A DNA stretch of 64,000 nt from an uncultured Ignavibacteria bacterium (GTDB lineage: Bacteria > Bacteroidota > Ignavibacteria > Kapaibacteriales > Kapaibacteriaceae): NCBI GenBank assembly GCA_903939735.1, contig CAJAIA010000023.1:62001-126000 (forward strand), in the 5' to 3' direction. This document shows, piece after piece, positions 20,055 through 30,072 of this stretch (position 1 is the stretch's first letter; the number at the start of each line of letters is the position of its first letter). The notes below the pieces were generated by a model. That model worked only from the letters and a program-made list of their open reading frames with translations, was not told the DNA's origin and did not search any database. The translations under genes were made by a program, and so were the position numbers.

Positions 20055-22636
20055 CGGGTCACAATCACAGGCTCGACGAACGTTTGAAGCGGCGTCGCAA
20101 AGCGAACGATGTAGCTACCTTGCTGCCACTGATTCGTAGGCAGCGCGATGTGCATCTTGCGTTCTGCATCACCCGGCTGCATGCGTTCGCCGTGGTGATA
20201 GATGGTGTTGCCCTGAAGGTCGATCACCGATAGCTCGTATGATCCTGTTGCATGCATCGTAGCATCAACCTCGATCACATCATGTGCTGGATTAGGTCCA
20301 ACACGGAGCGTTGTTGGTGTAAGGAACTTCACAATGCGAGCATCCGTGAAGCATGTCGGCGCTACATCAAGTGTGCCGTCCTGAATGATCGTGATTGGTG
20401 TCTGTTCGACAACGATCCATTGCACGCTGTCGATATCGAGAACTGTGTTGTCAACTCCACTGAGCAGCACCGTGCCACGAATCGACGTCAGGGTTGACCG
20501 TCCTGCTGGAATCGTTAGCGTATCGAATTCAATCGTGAGCGTTCGACGCGATCGGAGAACGTCGATTACATCATCAACGACGCGACCACGTGTGATTGAT
20601 GACGGTGCAAACAGCGTTGAGTTCATCGAAACCGTGATACGCAGCTGAACGTTTGGAAGCGCGAGACTGTCTGGCAGCAACAACGTTGAGATTGGTAGCT
20701 CCACGTTTGTGGCACCACGCTGCGCTGTTGTATCTGGCATAGAGAACCGCACACGTATCGGATCAACCTTCGCGCGGAACACAACGGGATAGAGCACGCG
20801 ACATGGCGACGTAACGTCAACTGTGAGTGTCTCGAAGTATTCGTCCGGTACCTTCGTCACGAATTCGATCGGAATAGTTGCGACGCTGTTCGGAGCGATG
20901 GCCAGCGGGAATACTGACGGATCGATCACCCGGAAATGCTGTCCGTTGGCAATTGCTGCAACAATAATGGTGTCATCATCATCTGAACTGGTAATCACAA
21001 GGTTCTTCGTGAAACCTGTTCGATAGTCAACTGTTCCAAAGTCAATTTTCGTTGGCACTACGAGCCGCACTGGGTCGAGCCGCACTACCATGCCCGACAC
21101 CGTCTGCGAGCATCCCGTGCTATCGATTGCTGTTACACTGTATTCGCCAGGTACTGCGGCAGTTATTGAACGCTCCGTAGCACCATTACTCCAGCGGTAG
21201 AACATGAACCCTGCACTTGCTGTGAGTTCGCGTGAGCCCCCTGGACAGATATCACCACCACCTGATGCTGTGAGCACGAGCGGTGTATAGGTTTTCCATG
21301 TGAAGCCATTGACGATGCGTCCTGCATCACCCGTTGTAGCACCCCATGATGTGTTGCGGACTTCGTCTGCGGTTTCTGGTGAGAGGTGTACACCAGGAAC
21401 GCCACCGTCAAGACGAGCAGTGAGACCGTTTACTGGTTGGGCGAGAATGATCGCACCACCGCCACCACCACCGCCGGGTCCGTTCGGTTGATACCGTGCA
21501 CCCACATGTCCACCATTGCCACCACGTACGTCAACCGTTGCCGTACCGCGTGTTGTACGGATGTCGAGCAGAACTGTTCCACCCGCACCGCCGCCGCCAG
21601 CACCATCACCCGGTTGCAAGAACTGCTTACCGTCCCATGCTGCTGTGTCGCGAACTGCATGTCCGCGCGCGATGATTGCACCGCCCATCATATTCAGTCC
21701 GTTTGCGACGATCACAACAACTCCACCACCGGCAGCACCTGCTGTACCTTGGTTGTTGTTCTGATGACCACCGCCACCGCCGCCGCCGAGGAACACGCGC
21801 TGCTTCAAGAACAGTGTGTCGACGGTTACACCAGGGTAACCACCGATACCACGGAAGCCAACGCACCACGTGTTGGCATCACCACCGCGTCCGCCACTTC
21901 CGGCATTACTTCCACCAGCTCCGCCGGCATTTGCACCGTTACCGCCACCACCACCATTAGCGAATGGACCCTTGCTGGCGAGTGCTTGTGAGGATGGTGT
22001 TGTTGCGATTCCGTCTCCCTTTTCACCACCTTCACCAAACAGGTAGTAGGATCCCCAAAGGTCCGGTTTGCATACATCCCGAGGGAACGACGCATAGCCG
22101 CCACGAAATCCTTTTCCGGAGACATCGATATCAGCATCGAGCGTAAGTGTTCCGTCTGCACGCAGCACGACAACGCCACCGACCATACCATTCCAGGCTG
22201 GTGCCGTGACATCCCCGTCGGTGACAACATCGTTGTAGCGCGGTACGCTTACAAGTTGGATTGATCCGCTCGCATCGTATGGGTGCACCCATGGTCGGGT
22301 AAAGAAGATGCGATCCTGATCGACACGCTTGATCGTTAGGAACTCAACACATCCGGCACCATTCATCGATTGAATGCGGCCATATGTGGAATCGTTCTGT
22401 TCGAGAATCTGCGCGCCCTTCATCTGAATCATCAAAACTTCATCACCGGCACGAAACTGGGTCGCAGTCCGGACGCGGGCCATTGTGTCGCATGGAACAA
22501 TGGCTGATACCGATTCATACCGATTGATTTGCCCTGAGATCGGCGTTGCTGCCGACGGAATTCCCTGCTGCGCGATGGCAGAATATCCTGCAACAAGCAG
22601 GAGGATGAGGGCGAATTGCGTGCGAAGTAGTATCAT
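20051..22636 (-). CDS. Glycine-rich secreted protein with T9SS sorting domain
   Basis: An 861-residue protein; the start at MILLRTQFALILLLVAG gives a signal peptide (to about residue 23), and an ATG at 22705 would run past the divergent gene start. A glycine-rich beta region spans about residues 185-420, with runs such as GGGGGNGANAGGAGG and GPGGGGGGGAIIL interleaved with hydrophobic beta strands (VVVIVANGL, TVLLDIRTT). A PKD/Ig-like segment follows (GFMFYRWSNGATERSI), then a Hydin-like domain (KIDFGTVDYRTGFTKNLVI). The C-terminus (VGPNPAHDVIEV to SYIVRF) is a T9SS type A sorting domain. It is likely a surface or matrix protein; no catalytic motif is seen. Confidence 0.87.
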   Translation of the reverse strand: MILLRTQFALILLLVAGYSAIAQQGIPSAATPISGQINRYESVSAIVPCDTMARVRTATQFRAGDEVLMIQMKGAQILEQNDSTYGRIQSMNGAGCVEFLTIKRVDQDRIFFTRPWVHPYDASGSIQLVSVPRYNDVVTDGDVTAPAWNGMVGGVVVLRADGTLTLDADIDVSGKGFRGGYASFPRDVCKPDLWGSYYLFGEGGEKGDGIATTPSSQALASKGPFANGGGGGNGANAGGAGGSNAGSGGRGGDANTWCVGFRGIGGYPGVTVDTLFLKQRVFLGGGGGGGHQNNNQGTAGAAGGGVVVIVANGLNMMGGAIIARGHAVRDTAAWDGKQFLQPGDGAGGGGAGGTVLLDIRTTRGTATVDVRGGNGGHVGARYQPNGPGGGGGGGAIILAQPVNGLTARLDGGVPGVHLSPETADEVRNTSWGATTGDAGRIVNGFTWKTYTPLVLTASGGGDICPGGSRELTASAGFMFYRWSNGATERSITAAVPGEYSVTAIDSTGCSQTVSGMVVRLDPVRLVVPTKIDFGTVDYRTGFTKNLVITSSDDDDTIIVAAIANGQHFRVIDPSVFPLAIAPNSVATIPIEFVTKVPDEYFETLTVDVTSPCRVLYPVVFRAKVDPIRVRFSMPDTTAQRGATNVELPISTLLLPDSLALPNVQLRITVSMNSTLFAPSSITRGRVVDDVIDVLRSRRTLTIEFDTLTIPAGRSTLTSIRGTVLLSGVDNTVLDIDSVQWIVVEQTPITIIQDGTLDVAPTCFTDARIVKFLTPTTLRVGPNPAHDVIEVDATMHATGSYELSVIDLQGNTIYHHGERMQPGDAERKMHIALPTNQWQQGSYIVRFATPLQTFVEPVIVTR

Positions 22637-22698
22637 GACAGTCGGGAACGACCAACTTCCGTGCCAATCTTCATGAGTTTTCCCCATTTTTACCACAG

Positions 22699-23637
22699 AT
22701 GACACCTAGGTTTCCCACAGCCCTGCGCAAAAAAGCCACTATTGGCATCGTTTCACCTGCCTCTCCGCAGCGTGATATGTCGAGACTTGACAAGGGGATA
22801 CGGTATTTGGAGGGCCTCGGATATACCGTTGTTCTCGGACAGCACGCCCGCGATCGCCATGCAGGGTACCTAGCCGGCACAGACGATCAGCGACTGTCAG
22901 ATCTTCACACAATGTTCGCCGACAAGCGTATCGACGCGATTTTTTGCGCTCGAGGGGGCTATGGGTCATCCCGACTTCTCAACCGCCTCGACTACGGGTT
23001 GATTCGTAAGAACCCGAAGATTCTCGTGGGGTACAGCGACATCACATCGCTGCAATTGGCACTATGGCAGAAGGCACGTCTTGTGACCTTTTCTGGTGCG
23101 ATGCCAAGCGTCGACATGGTTGAGAACATCGATCCGCGTTCTGAAGAACAGTTCTGGCGCGTTCTCACATCGCGGCGTCCGCTTGGACGCTTGCGGCAAC
23201 CGTGGCCAACAACGACGCTCCAACCTGGTGATGCTGAAGGTCGACTGCTTGGCGGAAATCTTAGCGTCCTAGTTTCCCTACTCGGCACCGACTACATGCC
23301 TTCGCTGCGCGGAAGCATCCTTGCACTTGAAGACATCGGTGAAGAAACATACCGCATCGATCGCATGCTCGTACAGCTCTTGCTCGCCACGCCTCGGCGG
23401 CGGCCAGCAGGGATCGCCTATGGATTCTGGTCGCAGTCGGCACGCCCACTGGGATCGACGCCACATCGCGAGATCACCGAGGTGCTGGAAGAGCGTCGCG
23501 ATTTGTCGCGTGGACCGATCATTGCCGACTTCATGTATGGACATGAGCGGACAAAGTTTACGCTTCCATTTGGCGTTCGCACGCGTCTCTCTACACGTAC
23601 TGGCGAACTAGCGCTTCTCGAATCCGCTGTCCAATGA
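22699..23637 (+). CDS. ldcA: LD-carboxypeptidase (muramoyltetrapeptide carboxypeptidase, S66)
   Basis: It removes the terminal D-Ala from muropeptide tetrapeptides during cytoplasmic peptidoglycan recycling. 312 residues. ARGGYGSSRLLNRLDY and GYSDIT (nucleophile Ser at the elbow) are conserved. LEDIGEETYRIDRML contains the catalytic Glu, and FMYGHERTKFTLPFGVRTRL the catalytic His. There is no signal peptide, as expected. The 3' end overlaps the convergent BadF-type kinase gene by 30 bp. That gene may also act in cell-wall amino-sugar recycling, though it is on the other strand. Confidence 0.93.
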   Translation: MTPRFPTALRKKATIGIVSPASPQRDMSRLDKGIRYLEGLGYTVVLGQHARDRHAGYLAGTDDQRLSDLHTMFADKRIDAIFCARGGYGSSRLLNRLDYGLIRKNPKILVGYSDITSLQLALWQKARLVTFSGAMPSVDMVENIDPRSEEQFWRVLTSRRPLGRLRQPWPTTTLQPGDAEGRLLGGNLSVLVSLLGTDYMPSLRGSILALEDIGEETYRIDRMLVQLLLATPRRRPAGIAYGFWSQSARPLGSTPHREITEVLEERRDLSRGPIIADFMYGHERTKFTLPFGVRTRLSTRTGELALLESAVQ

Positions 23638-24519
23638 CGCCGCGACGGCTTCAAGTATGTCGTTGACGCGCGGCAGGGGGCGATCTGCAAACCGCTCAAC
23701 ACATGTGTGATACACCACGTTGTGAAAGAGCGAACCGTACACCATCGCACGGCATTCCGCCTGTGGGTCGAGAGCGCGAAACAGGTTGCCAAGCTCTTCA
23801 GCACCTCGTGTGCGAAGTGCGATTGCAACCTCATCTCCCTCGTCGGCATAGGTAAGAACAGCAGATCCAATCCGTGCAACGCCATCGATGGAGCTACGAC
23901 GCAACCCATCACGAACACTATCGGGATCCTCTGCGTCTGCACGCACGTATGATGCAACGGGACGAATCAACAGCGTGGATGGACCACGTCCATCAAGCAT
24001 GTGCGCGACAGCCTTGCATGCTTCACGTCCAAGCCAGAAACCACCACCTGCATCATCAATGCGCGGACCCCATCCTCCGCAACGAAGGAGGCGCGCGTCC
24101 GCCATGCGACGCAGACCAATGGAGCCAGTTCCAGCAATCACTACAACGCCTTCACCACGTCCATGAGCGGCAACCATCACCAGCTCTGCATCACTCATCA
24201 CAACAAGTTGCGGTACATCCATGCCGACATACGTCTGCCACGAATCACGCAATGCAATTTGATAGCGATACACCTCTACCGGTGACCATACGCCAGCCAT
24301 TCCCACAACCACGCCGTCGAGTCGGGATGCGGCATCGGCATCGGGTGCAATTGACGTTGATGCGAGGAACGTCCCGAGCATTCGGCACAGCTCATCTGTG
24401 TGCAGATCGGAACCCGAGGGCTTAACGCTAGGAAGAATTGTACGCGCAGCAACGTGACCATCGATGGCAACAGCAACATCTGTTGTTGAACCACCGCCAT
24501 CAACAATGACCGTGCGCAT
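23608..24519 (-). CDS. BadF/BadG-type ATPase, probable N-acetylglucosamine kinase
   Basis: A 303-residue actin-fold (ASKHA) kinase. The start is MRTVIVDGGGST; ATG at 24600 would overlap the upstream gene. Nucleotide-site motifs: DGGGSTTDVAV (phosphate 1), VIAGTGSIGLRR (phosphate 2), and the GGWGPRIDDAGGGFWLG segment found in GlcNAc kinases of this family. It likely phosphorylates an amino sugar such as GlcNAc, as in Bacteroidota homologues; that substrate is inferred. It starts 10 bp after the DUF3108 gene stop, forming a likely pair. Confidence 0.85.
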   Translation of the reverse strand: MRTVIVDGGGSTTDVAVAIDGHVAARTILPSVKPSGSDLHTDELCRMLGTFLASTSIAPDADAASRLDGVVVGMAGVWSPVEVYRYQIALRDSWQTYVGMDVPQLVVMSDAELVMVAAHGRGEGVVVIAGTGSIGLRRMADARLLRCGGWGPRIDDAGGGFWLGREACKAVAHMLDGRGPSTLLIRPVASYVRADAEDPDSVRDGLRRSSIDGVARIGSAVLTYADEGDEVAIALRTRGAEELGNLFRALDPQAECRAMVYGSLFHNVVYHTCVERFADRPLPRVNDILEAVAASLDSGFEKR

Positions 24520-24529
24520 GAGCGACGTG

Positions 24530-25324
24530 TTAGTTGGCCTTTGGTGGCTGCCACGAGCCACGACGCCACTTCTGCAGTTCGATCGTGACCGAACCGACAT
24601 AGACCTTCATCTTCGCCTTTACGGGAATACGCGCTTCGTCATCGCTAAACCAGCCCTCGAAGCGACCTGACAATCCGTAGATACCCGTCCAGTTGGCTTC
24701 GCCATTAAGGTATGTGGTCTTGATCGGATACGACACCGCATCGATCGAAACGGCTTCTTGCTTACCGTTGAAGTTGACAACCGTACTTACCGTGTCTTCC
24801 ATGATAACGGTTGGCATACGCAGGCTCTTCTTCGAGAGCAGCAGCGAACGCGCAGCAAACAGCAACGAGCTTCCGTCGTTGTAACGCTTCTTGATATCGA
24901 AATCGCGCGACTTCACCTTCTTGTTGTCACGATACTTTTCCATCGTGAGATTCTTGTTTGGGTAGTCAAACAGATACTTGTCGAGCTCCCACTTCTTTTC
25001 CTCACGTTCGGTGTTCGCAATGAACTGCATCGAGTACGTGGCCGTCGCATCCATCCATGACTCATACACGGAGTGCAGCGACACAAACGGGATGTTCGGA
25101 TGCGAATCGATGAAGACCTTCACCTTGATTGCTTTTTGTCCGTTCAGCGTTGTTGTTTGCTCTGTCAACGTGCGGATCGTGCCAAGGGTGATGTTGAGAT
25201 ACGACACACGATAGGTGAGCTCTTCGCCTGGCGACAAGAAGCTTGGATCTTGTGCGCGGGCGGAGAATGTAGCTACCAGCGCTACGCAGACAATCAGAAG
25301 TGTGCGGATAGGAGAAGTCGTCAT
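24530..25324 (-). CDS. Periplasmic DUF3108-family protein
   Basis: 264 residues with signal peptide MTTSPIRTLLIVCVALVATF then SARAQ. The domain starts with FLSPGEELTYRVSYLNITLG, the hallmark of DUF3108. The later GRFEGWFSDDEARIPVKAKM matches the C-terminal signature of the family (LW.SDD..R.PV). DUF3108 proteins are predicted beta-rich envelope proteins of unknown role, often near outer-membrane or LPS functions. It lies 36 bp after the ctpA stop and 10 bp before the kinase. Confidence 0.88.
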   Translation of the reverse strand: MTTSPIRTLLIVCVALVATFSARAQDPSFLSPGEELTYRVSYLNITLGTIRTLTEQTTTLNGQKAIKVKVFIDSHPNIPFVSLHSVYESWMDATATYSMQFIANTEREEKKWELDKYLFDYPNKNLTMEKYRDNKKVKSRDFDIKKRYNDGSSLLFAARSLLLSKKSLRMPTVIMEDTVSTVVNFNGKQEAVSIDAVSYPIKTTYLNGEANWTGIYGLSGRFEGWFSDDEARIPVKAKMKVYVGSVTIELQKWRRGSWQPPKAN

Positions 25325-25360
25325 ACGTGGTTCGTGTGTCCGGAATGTTTTCGACTGTTG

Positions 25361-26974
25361 TTACTTGATCTTGGCAATCTTCTTTGCTTCAGGGAACAGC
25401 TCGATTGCCTTCTTCGCCTGCTTGTCGCTCGTGAGCATCACTGCTGTGTATCCATTGTTGTTGAATACGGCACGACCGATCAGTGCTTTCACAGCAAGGC
25501 GCAGATAGTCTTCGTCTTGCTTGTACTCATCGGCCTTCCATTCAACTTCCTTCGTGGCGGCGATGGTCTTCATGATCGACATGTCTTCGTCGGTTACGCG
25601 AAACTCGCGCAGGTACCTCTTCATGTCGGTACCATACATGGCGCGGATGTCTTTGCCGCGGTTCTTCATGATTTGGTCGGCAGTTTCCCAGAAGGCGTTC
25701 TTCGCACGCAGCTTGCGGGCAAGGAACCCAATGGTGTCCTGCTTAACGATGTAGTCTGGCGTGACGCCACCACCACCATACACGGTACGTCCACCGACGG
25801 TCTTGAACTTCGGACGTGTCTTCGAGCTGTCGTCGAGTGTGTGGTTGATGTTATCGACCTCATCACCTTCGTCGCGGCCATCACCAGAGTAATACTTCGC
25901 CTTGTCGTCGTACGGACGCTGAATAAGGCGACCTGATGGAGTGTAGTAGCGCGAGATTGTAAGTCGGAACGCCGAACCATCGCCAAGTGGGTATTGACGC
26001 TGTACAAGCCCCTTACCGAATGATGTTTCTCCAACAACAAGGCCACGATCAAGATCCTGCACAGCGCCCGAGACAATCTCGCTTGCCGATGCAGAACCAC
26101 CGTTAATCATGACAACAAGCGGAATGTTCTCGAGTGCACCGCCTGGTGTTGACCAGAAATCTTCGTCAAACTCTGGACGACGGCCCTTGGTATACACGAG
26201 CTTCTGTCCGGCAGGCACGATTTCATCAGCGATCCGGAATGCCTGATCCAAGAATCCACCCGGATTGTAGCGCAGATCCAACAGCAGTCGCTTCATGCCT
26301 TCGCCGCGTAGGCGCTCTGCTGCATTCATCATCTCGTCGTACGTCGTTGAGCTGAAGCGATTGATCGTGATGTAGCCGATGTCGGTGCCATCGATCATGA
26401 ATGATGCATCGACGGAGTTAATCGGAATTTTATCACGTGTTACGTCAAAGACGAGGAGTTCTTTCTCGCCTGCACGTTTGATGTGAAGCTTGACCACGGT
26501 GCCTTTCGGACCGCGGAGTTTCTTCGGAACCATTTCACGCGTGAGCTTGATGGCCGTGCTATCGTTGATGCGCACGATCTTATCGCCAGCCTGGATACCG
26601 AGCGCTTCACTTGGTCCGCCAATGATCGGCGCAACTACCGTTACGGTGTCGTTGATGATGTCGAACTCAACACCAATACCATCGAACGATCCGCGGAAGT
26701 CTTCTTCGACCTTCTGCATTTCCTTCGCCGTGATGTACACCGAATGAGGATCGAGCTCGTTGAGCATACCCTTAATTGCAGCTTCGGTGAGTTTCTGTGT
26801 GTCGACATCTTCCACGTAGTTCTTCACGGCCATTGAGAGCACGTCGGAGAACTTGCGCGTTTGATCCATCACAGAGTCGCCGGAGAATGCCGGTTGCACG
26901 ACAAGTCCGATTCCGATTCCCGCGATAGCTGCAACGGCAGCAATGAGTACGATGCGAAGTGGGCGTTTCTTCAT
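25361..26974 (-). CDS. ctpA: C-terminal processing protease (S41, Prc/CtpA family)
   Basis: A serine protease of the envelope that cleaves C-termini of periplasmic proteins and cell-wall hydrolases. 537 residues from MKKRPLRIVLIAA; an upstream ATG at 27043 would swallow the promoter. A signal/TM helix is at 8-30. The PDZ domain spans about 85-170 (FRGSFDGIGVEF, LGIQAGDKIVRINDS). The catalytic core contains GGSASASEIVSGAVQD (Ser) and GETSFGKGLVQ (Lys). The C-terminal 150 residues carry the helical extension seen in Bacteroidota homologues. A perfect TAnnTTTG box lies 23 bp upstream. Confidence 0.95.
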   Translation of the reverse strand: MKKRPLRIVLIAAVAAIAGIGIGLVVQPAFSGDSVMDQTRKFSDVLSMAVKNYVEDVDTQKLTEAAIKGMLNELDPHSVYITAKEMQKVEEDFRGSFDGIGVEFDIINDTVTVVAPIIGGPSEALGIQAGDKIVRINDSTAIKLTREMVPKKLRGPKGTVVKLHIKRAGEKELLVFDVTRDKIPINSVDASFMIDGTDIGYITINRFSSTTYDEMMNAAERLRGEGMKRLLLDLRYNPGGFLDQAFRIADEIVPAGQKLVYTKGRRPEFDEDFWSTPGGALENIPLVVMINGGSASASEIVSGAVQDLDRGLVVGETSFGKGLVQRQYPLGDGSAFRLTISRYYTPSGRLIQRPYDDKAKYYSGDGRDEGDEVDNINHTLDDSSKTRPKFKTVGGRTVYGGGGVTPDYIVKQDTIGFLARKLRAKNAFWETADQIMKNRGKDIRAMYGTDMKRYLREFRVTDEDMSIMKTIAATKEVEWKADEYKQDEDYLRLAVKALIGRAVFNNNGYTAVMLTSDKQAKKAIELFPEAKKIAKIK

Positions 26975-26997
26975 GAGATTCCAAGCCAGATTGGCGA

Positions 26998-27005
26998 CAA
27001 AAGTA
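26998..27005 (-). promoter_or_regulatory. Bacteroidota-type -7 box of ctpA (TACTTTTG)
   Basis: A perfect TAnnTTTG match on the minus strand followed by T, 23 bases before the ctpA ATG at 26974. It gives a short leader of about 16 bases. Confidence 0.6.
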
Positions 27006-27051
27006 CGAAGGAGTACGGGTACGCAGACGGTACGGGGTGCCAATGAGTGTC

Positions 27052-30000
27052 TTAGCGGACGAGGCAGACCGCCTGAGACACCCCATGTTCGGTCGTCACA
27101 ATACAGGCGTAGAGTCCGGTCGGCACCTGTTCAAGAGCCATTGAAATGGCTTGGGAGGGCGAACCTTCGGCAATGGATCGGTCCAAAACAACTCCTCCGG
27201 CGAGGTCTACCAGTTGGACGCGAATCTGCTGAGATGGCTCGGTGAGTACAATCGTCACCCACTCACCTGCTGGCTGCGGCATCACCTGCAGAGCGCCCAA
27301 CTTGCGCTGCGTACGAGCTCCGACGGGCACATCACAACGTGAAATGCCGGAATAGAGCTGACTTGTGCCGCGACCAGTGAGGACCAGCTTACGAATAAGG
27401 CATCCCTGCCAAAGTTCTACCGTATCACTGAGAACGAGCGATGTGTCTGCCGCAACAGGCGCAAAGCATACAACCAGTTTCGCAGTTCCACCGCGTGCTG
27501 CAATGTTCACCGTGAACTGCGACAGTGGAGCACTGAAGAGCACATTACCTTGCATAAACACGCGGGGTAGCGCGATGCTCCTACTGCCGGTGTTCGCGAG
27601 GTCGATGGTATCACATGCCAATTGCGACATCGGCACGATGCCGAAGTCGTGCGTTGTCACGACAGCTGTATCACCATCAACACTGAGCTCGAACCCCGGA
27701 ATTGTATCGATGCGTCGCGTGACGTTCAGCGCGGAGTCGATCGCCTCGAAGCCGACAATGGCGTCTCGATAGCTATCGAGAATCGTAACACGATAGCGGC
27801 GATCGCGAATCGTTGAGTCGGTCATTACTACCGTACAGTTCTCAAGCACGTCCGTAAGCACACGTGCCGACATCAAGCCGAGATCTGCACCAGTTTCATC
27901 CTCGACAACCACCGTACGAACTGTGGCACAGGAATCGGCCGGATCCTCGAGAATGGTCGGACCCTTTTCGTCGAGCCGTTCATCGAGAAGCATCGCGAGG
28001 ATCGGACGTGACAGACAACTGTCGCTGATGCGAAGTGTGTCCTCAATACGCTGCGTTGCAAGACCAGTATGACAGAACTGGATCCATGTTCGCTCACCCG
28101 GCGCAAGCGTAACCGGCATCGCTGTCGAGATGCGTGTTGTGCCCGTAAACGATGCCGTGAATGTCTGCGGATACAGACCATAGTTCTCAAGCTCAAGAGA
28201 ATCACAACGTTCACGTCCAACGGGTACGACGCGTTCATACAGGCGCACGGTGCGCGATGAACGCAACCCCAACTCCGAAACGGTAAACCCAGGAACAATA
28301 ATCGTATCGCGAACCTTCTGCTCCACACCATCAACAGCTTCAATCACGACCGAACCGTCTTGATACACGTCTTGCAGTCCGATACGAATCGGCACAACTG
28401 CTTGCGGCGGTGTGAACTGCGGCAAGGCAACGGTCACATTACGCTCCGTGCCGGGGATCGCTGCAACACTCACGACACGCGTGTCAGCGATCACCGAGTC
28501 GGTAACAGCACCTTCGAATGTGTGGCACTTCACATCGCCGATCACGACTGGAGGATTTACGTCAAGGGGCCGGAAGGACATCCCACCGATGTAGCCGTAC
28601 GAGTTAGCTAGACCGTATCCGTAGACGTAGATGCCAAATGTTGTATCACTCCGAATCTCGTGCACGCCATCTGTCATGCGAATGCTTGCGCGTGCGTAAC
28701 GCGATCCCGGGAAGTTCGAGAAGATGTTCGGATCCACCGGCACACCGTCAAGTGTCAGCGATGAAAGGCCAATCACTGGGTGTACGATATTAAGCCACTG
28801 CTCTGTATAGATCGAATCATCGACGATGATCGAACCATTTGGTCCATTGCGGTAGTTGTACGACTGGATGCTGATGAAGCGATACGAATCCATGAATTGC
28901 TCGGCTGGAGGCACGAGCATCATAAATGGATCCCCAATGCGCGTGAAGTCGAATTGCGATGCTGCTCCACTGCTCTTCTTGTACTGGGCAACCATCGCTG
29001 GACGTGACGTCTCAATCTCCTTCGCGCCCGTTACACCCTCTTCATAGAACTCGCCAGCATCAATGATGCGACGCAACACGCCATCAATAATCACTTCTGT
29101 CGAGTCGAATCCTGCGATCACGCGCATGATATCATTGCCGGCATCAATCTCATCAGACGCTTGTATGAACGGCACGATGAATGCGCTCTTTCCCCATGTT
29201 CGAATCGGATTCATCTGTTCGACGAGGCAATCACGCGATGCAAGCGTGCCACGCCAAGCGATCGGCAATAGTGCTCGGTGATGTCCCGCAAACACTGCTA
29301 CAGGCTTCGACGCTCGAACGAGAGAACCTGTAAGATCCGGATCGACGCCAACGCGCAGATCTGCTTGCACGAGGTACGAGTCGCCCTGATCAAGGAACAC
29401 GGTATCGATGGTGCGGCGCGGATTGCGTGGTGTTTGCGCACGTGGTGTGATGTAGATAAACGTGCTGTCCTCAGTGGCAACGACAGCAAACTGCGACGGT
29501 GTTGCGTTGTTGCTAACGGTCTGCGTCGATCCGACCTTGGTGACGTCGGAGTTGTAACTCGCAATCACATAGTCTTCAGCAAGCGCGTCGGTTGGGAGCA
29601 CAAGAAACGCATCACTGGTAAGATTCGCCTGATTCAATGCATAGACCGTGACCTCGTCGCTTGCAACGATATGCACGCTCTGTGGAGCTACGGATTCGTT
29701 GTCGGACGTGGAGTAATTAAAACCTTCGCCATTGTTGCTGATGCCGCGCAATTCCTGATTGCGATAGTACACACTCGTTGTGTAGAGTTTACTAACGTCG
29801 GCAATGGTGAAATTCTCTGTGCGCGTCTGACCACTTGCATTGCGGTAGGTTATTGTTCCTGTTGTTGGACGTTCAGCGCCGATGTAGATGTACAGCTGAT
29901 GCTCTCGCTGCCTCAACGGGTCGGTAGCGAGGGTTGTTTCACCATTGTGCCAGTTCGGCAGAAACGTAAACCAGAAATCACGTCCCTTACTATCGGGCCA

Positions 30001-30072
30001 CTTCTGTGCTGCTCCACTCACAACAACGAGCAGCATACACAAAAGGGTTGCGATGATCCGGCTGTTGTTCAC
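27052..30072 (-). CDS. IgGFc-binding-domain surface protein with T9SS sorting domain
   Basis: 1006 residues, starting at GTG that overlaps the phosphatase stop (GTGA). The signal peptide ends near residue 22. Residues 25-500 match the IgGFc-binding N-terminal domain, a beta-rich domain also known from mucin-like FCGBP: GRDFWFTFLPNW, EVTVYALNQ, TDAFLVLPTDALAEDYVIAS and VFAGHHRALLP are diagnostic. Two or three Hydin-like domains follow (about 560-900; LELENYGLYPQTFTASF, VVTTHDFGIVPMSQLACDTI), then a T9SS sorting domain (residues about 925-1006, LQVMPQPAGEWVTIVL to TGLYACIVT). A paralogous domain is present in the gene at 41093. The role is unknown; adhesion is a guess. Confidence 0.87.
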   Translation of the reverse strand: MNNSRIIATLLCMLLVVVSGAAQKWPDSKGRDFWFTFLPNWHNGETTLATDPLRQREHQLYIYIGAERPTTGTITYRNASGQTRTENFTIADVSKLYTTSVYYRNQELRGISNNGEGFNYSTSDNESVAPQSVHIVASDEVTVYALNQANLTSDAFLVLPTDALAEDYVIASYNSDVTKVGSTQTVSNNATPSQFAVVATEDSTFIYITPRAQTPRNPRRTIDTVFLDQGDSYLVQADLRVGVDPDLTGSLVRASKPVAVFAGHHRALLPIAWRGTLASRDCLVEQMNPIRTWGKSAFIVPFIQASDEIDAGNDIMRVIAGFDSTEVIIDGVLRRIIDAGEFYEEGVTGAKEIETSRPAMVAQYKKSSGAASQFDFTRIGDPFMMLVPPAEQFMDSYRFISIQSYNYRNGPNGSIIVDDSIYTEQWLNIVHPVIGLSSLTLDGVPVDPNIFSNFPGSRYARASIRMTDGVHEIRSDTTFGIYVYGYGLANSYGYIGGMSFRPLDVNPPVVIGDVKCHTFEGAVTDSVIADTRVVSVAAIPGTERNVTVALPQFTPPQAVVPIRIGLQDVYQDGSVVIEAVDGVEQKVRDTIIVPGFTVSELGLRSSRTVRLYERVVPVGRERCDSLELENYGLYPQTFTASFTGTTRISTAMPVTLAPGERTWIQFCHTGLATQRIEDTLRISDSCLSRPILAMLLDERLDEKGPTILEDPADSCATVRTVVVEDETGADLGLMSARVLTDVLENCTVVMTDSTIRDRRYRVTILDSYRDAIVGFEAIDSALNVTRRIDTIPGFELSVDGDTAVVTTHDFGIVPMSQLACDTIDLANTGSRSIALPRVFMQGNVLFSAPLSQFTVNIAARGGTAKLVVCFAPVAADTSLVLSDTVELWQGCLIRKLVLTGRGTSQLYSGISRCDVPVGARTQRKLGALQVMPQPAGEWVTIVLTEPSQQIRVQLVDLAGGVVLDRSIAEGSPSQAISMALEQVPTGLYACIVTTEHGVSQAVCLVR

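Noticed and set aside
21440-21980. G+C-skewed simple-sequence region that looks like a repeat
   Set aside because: It is the coding sequence of the glycine-rich region of the T9SS protein, in frame throughout.
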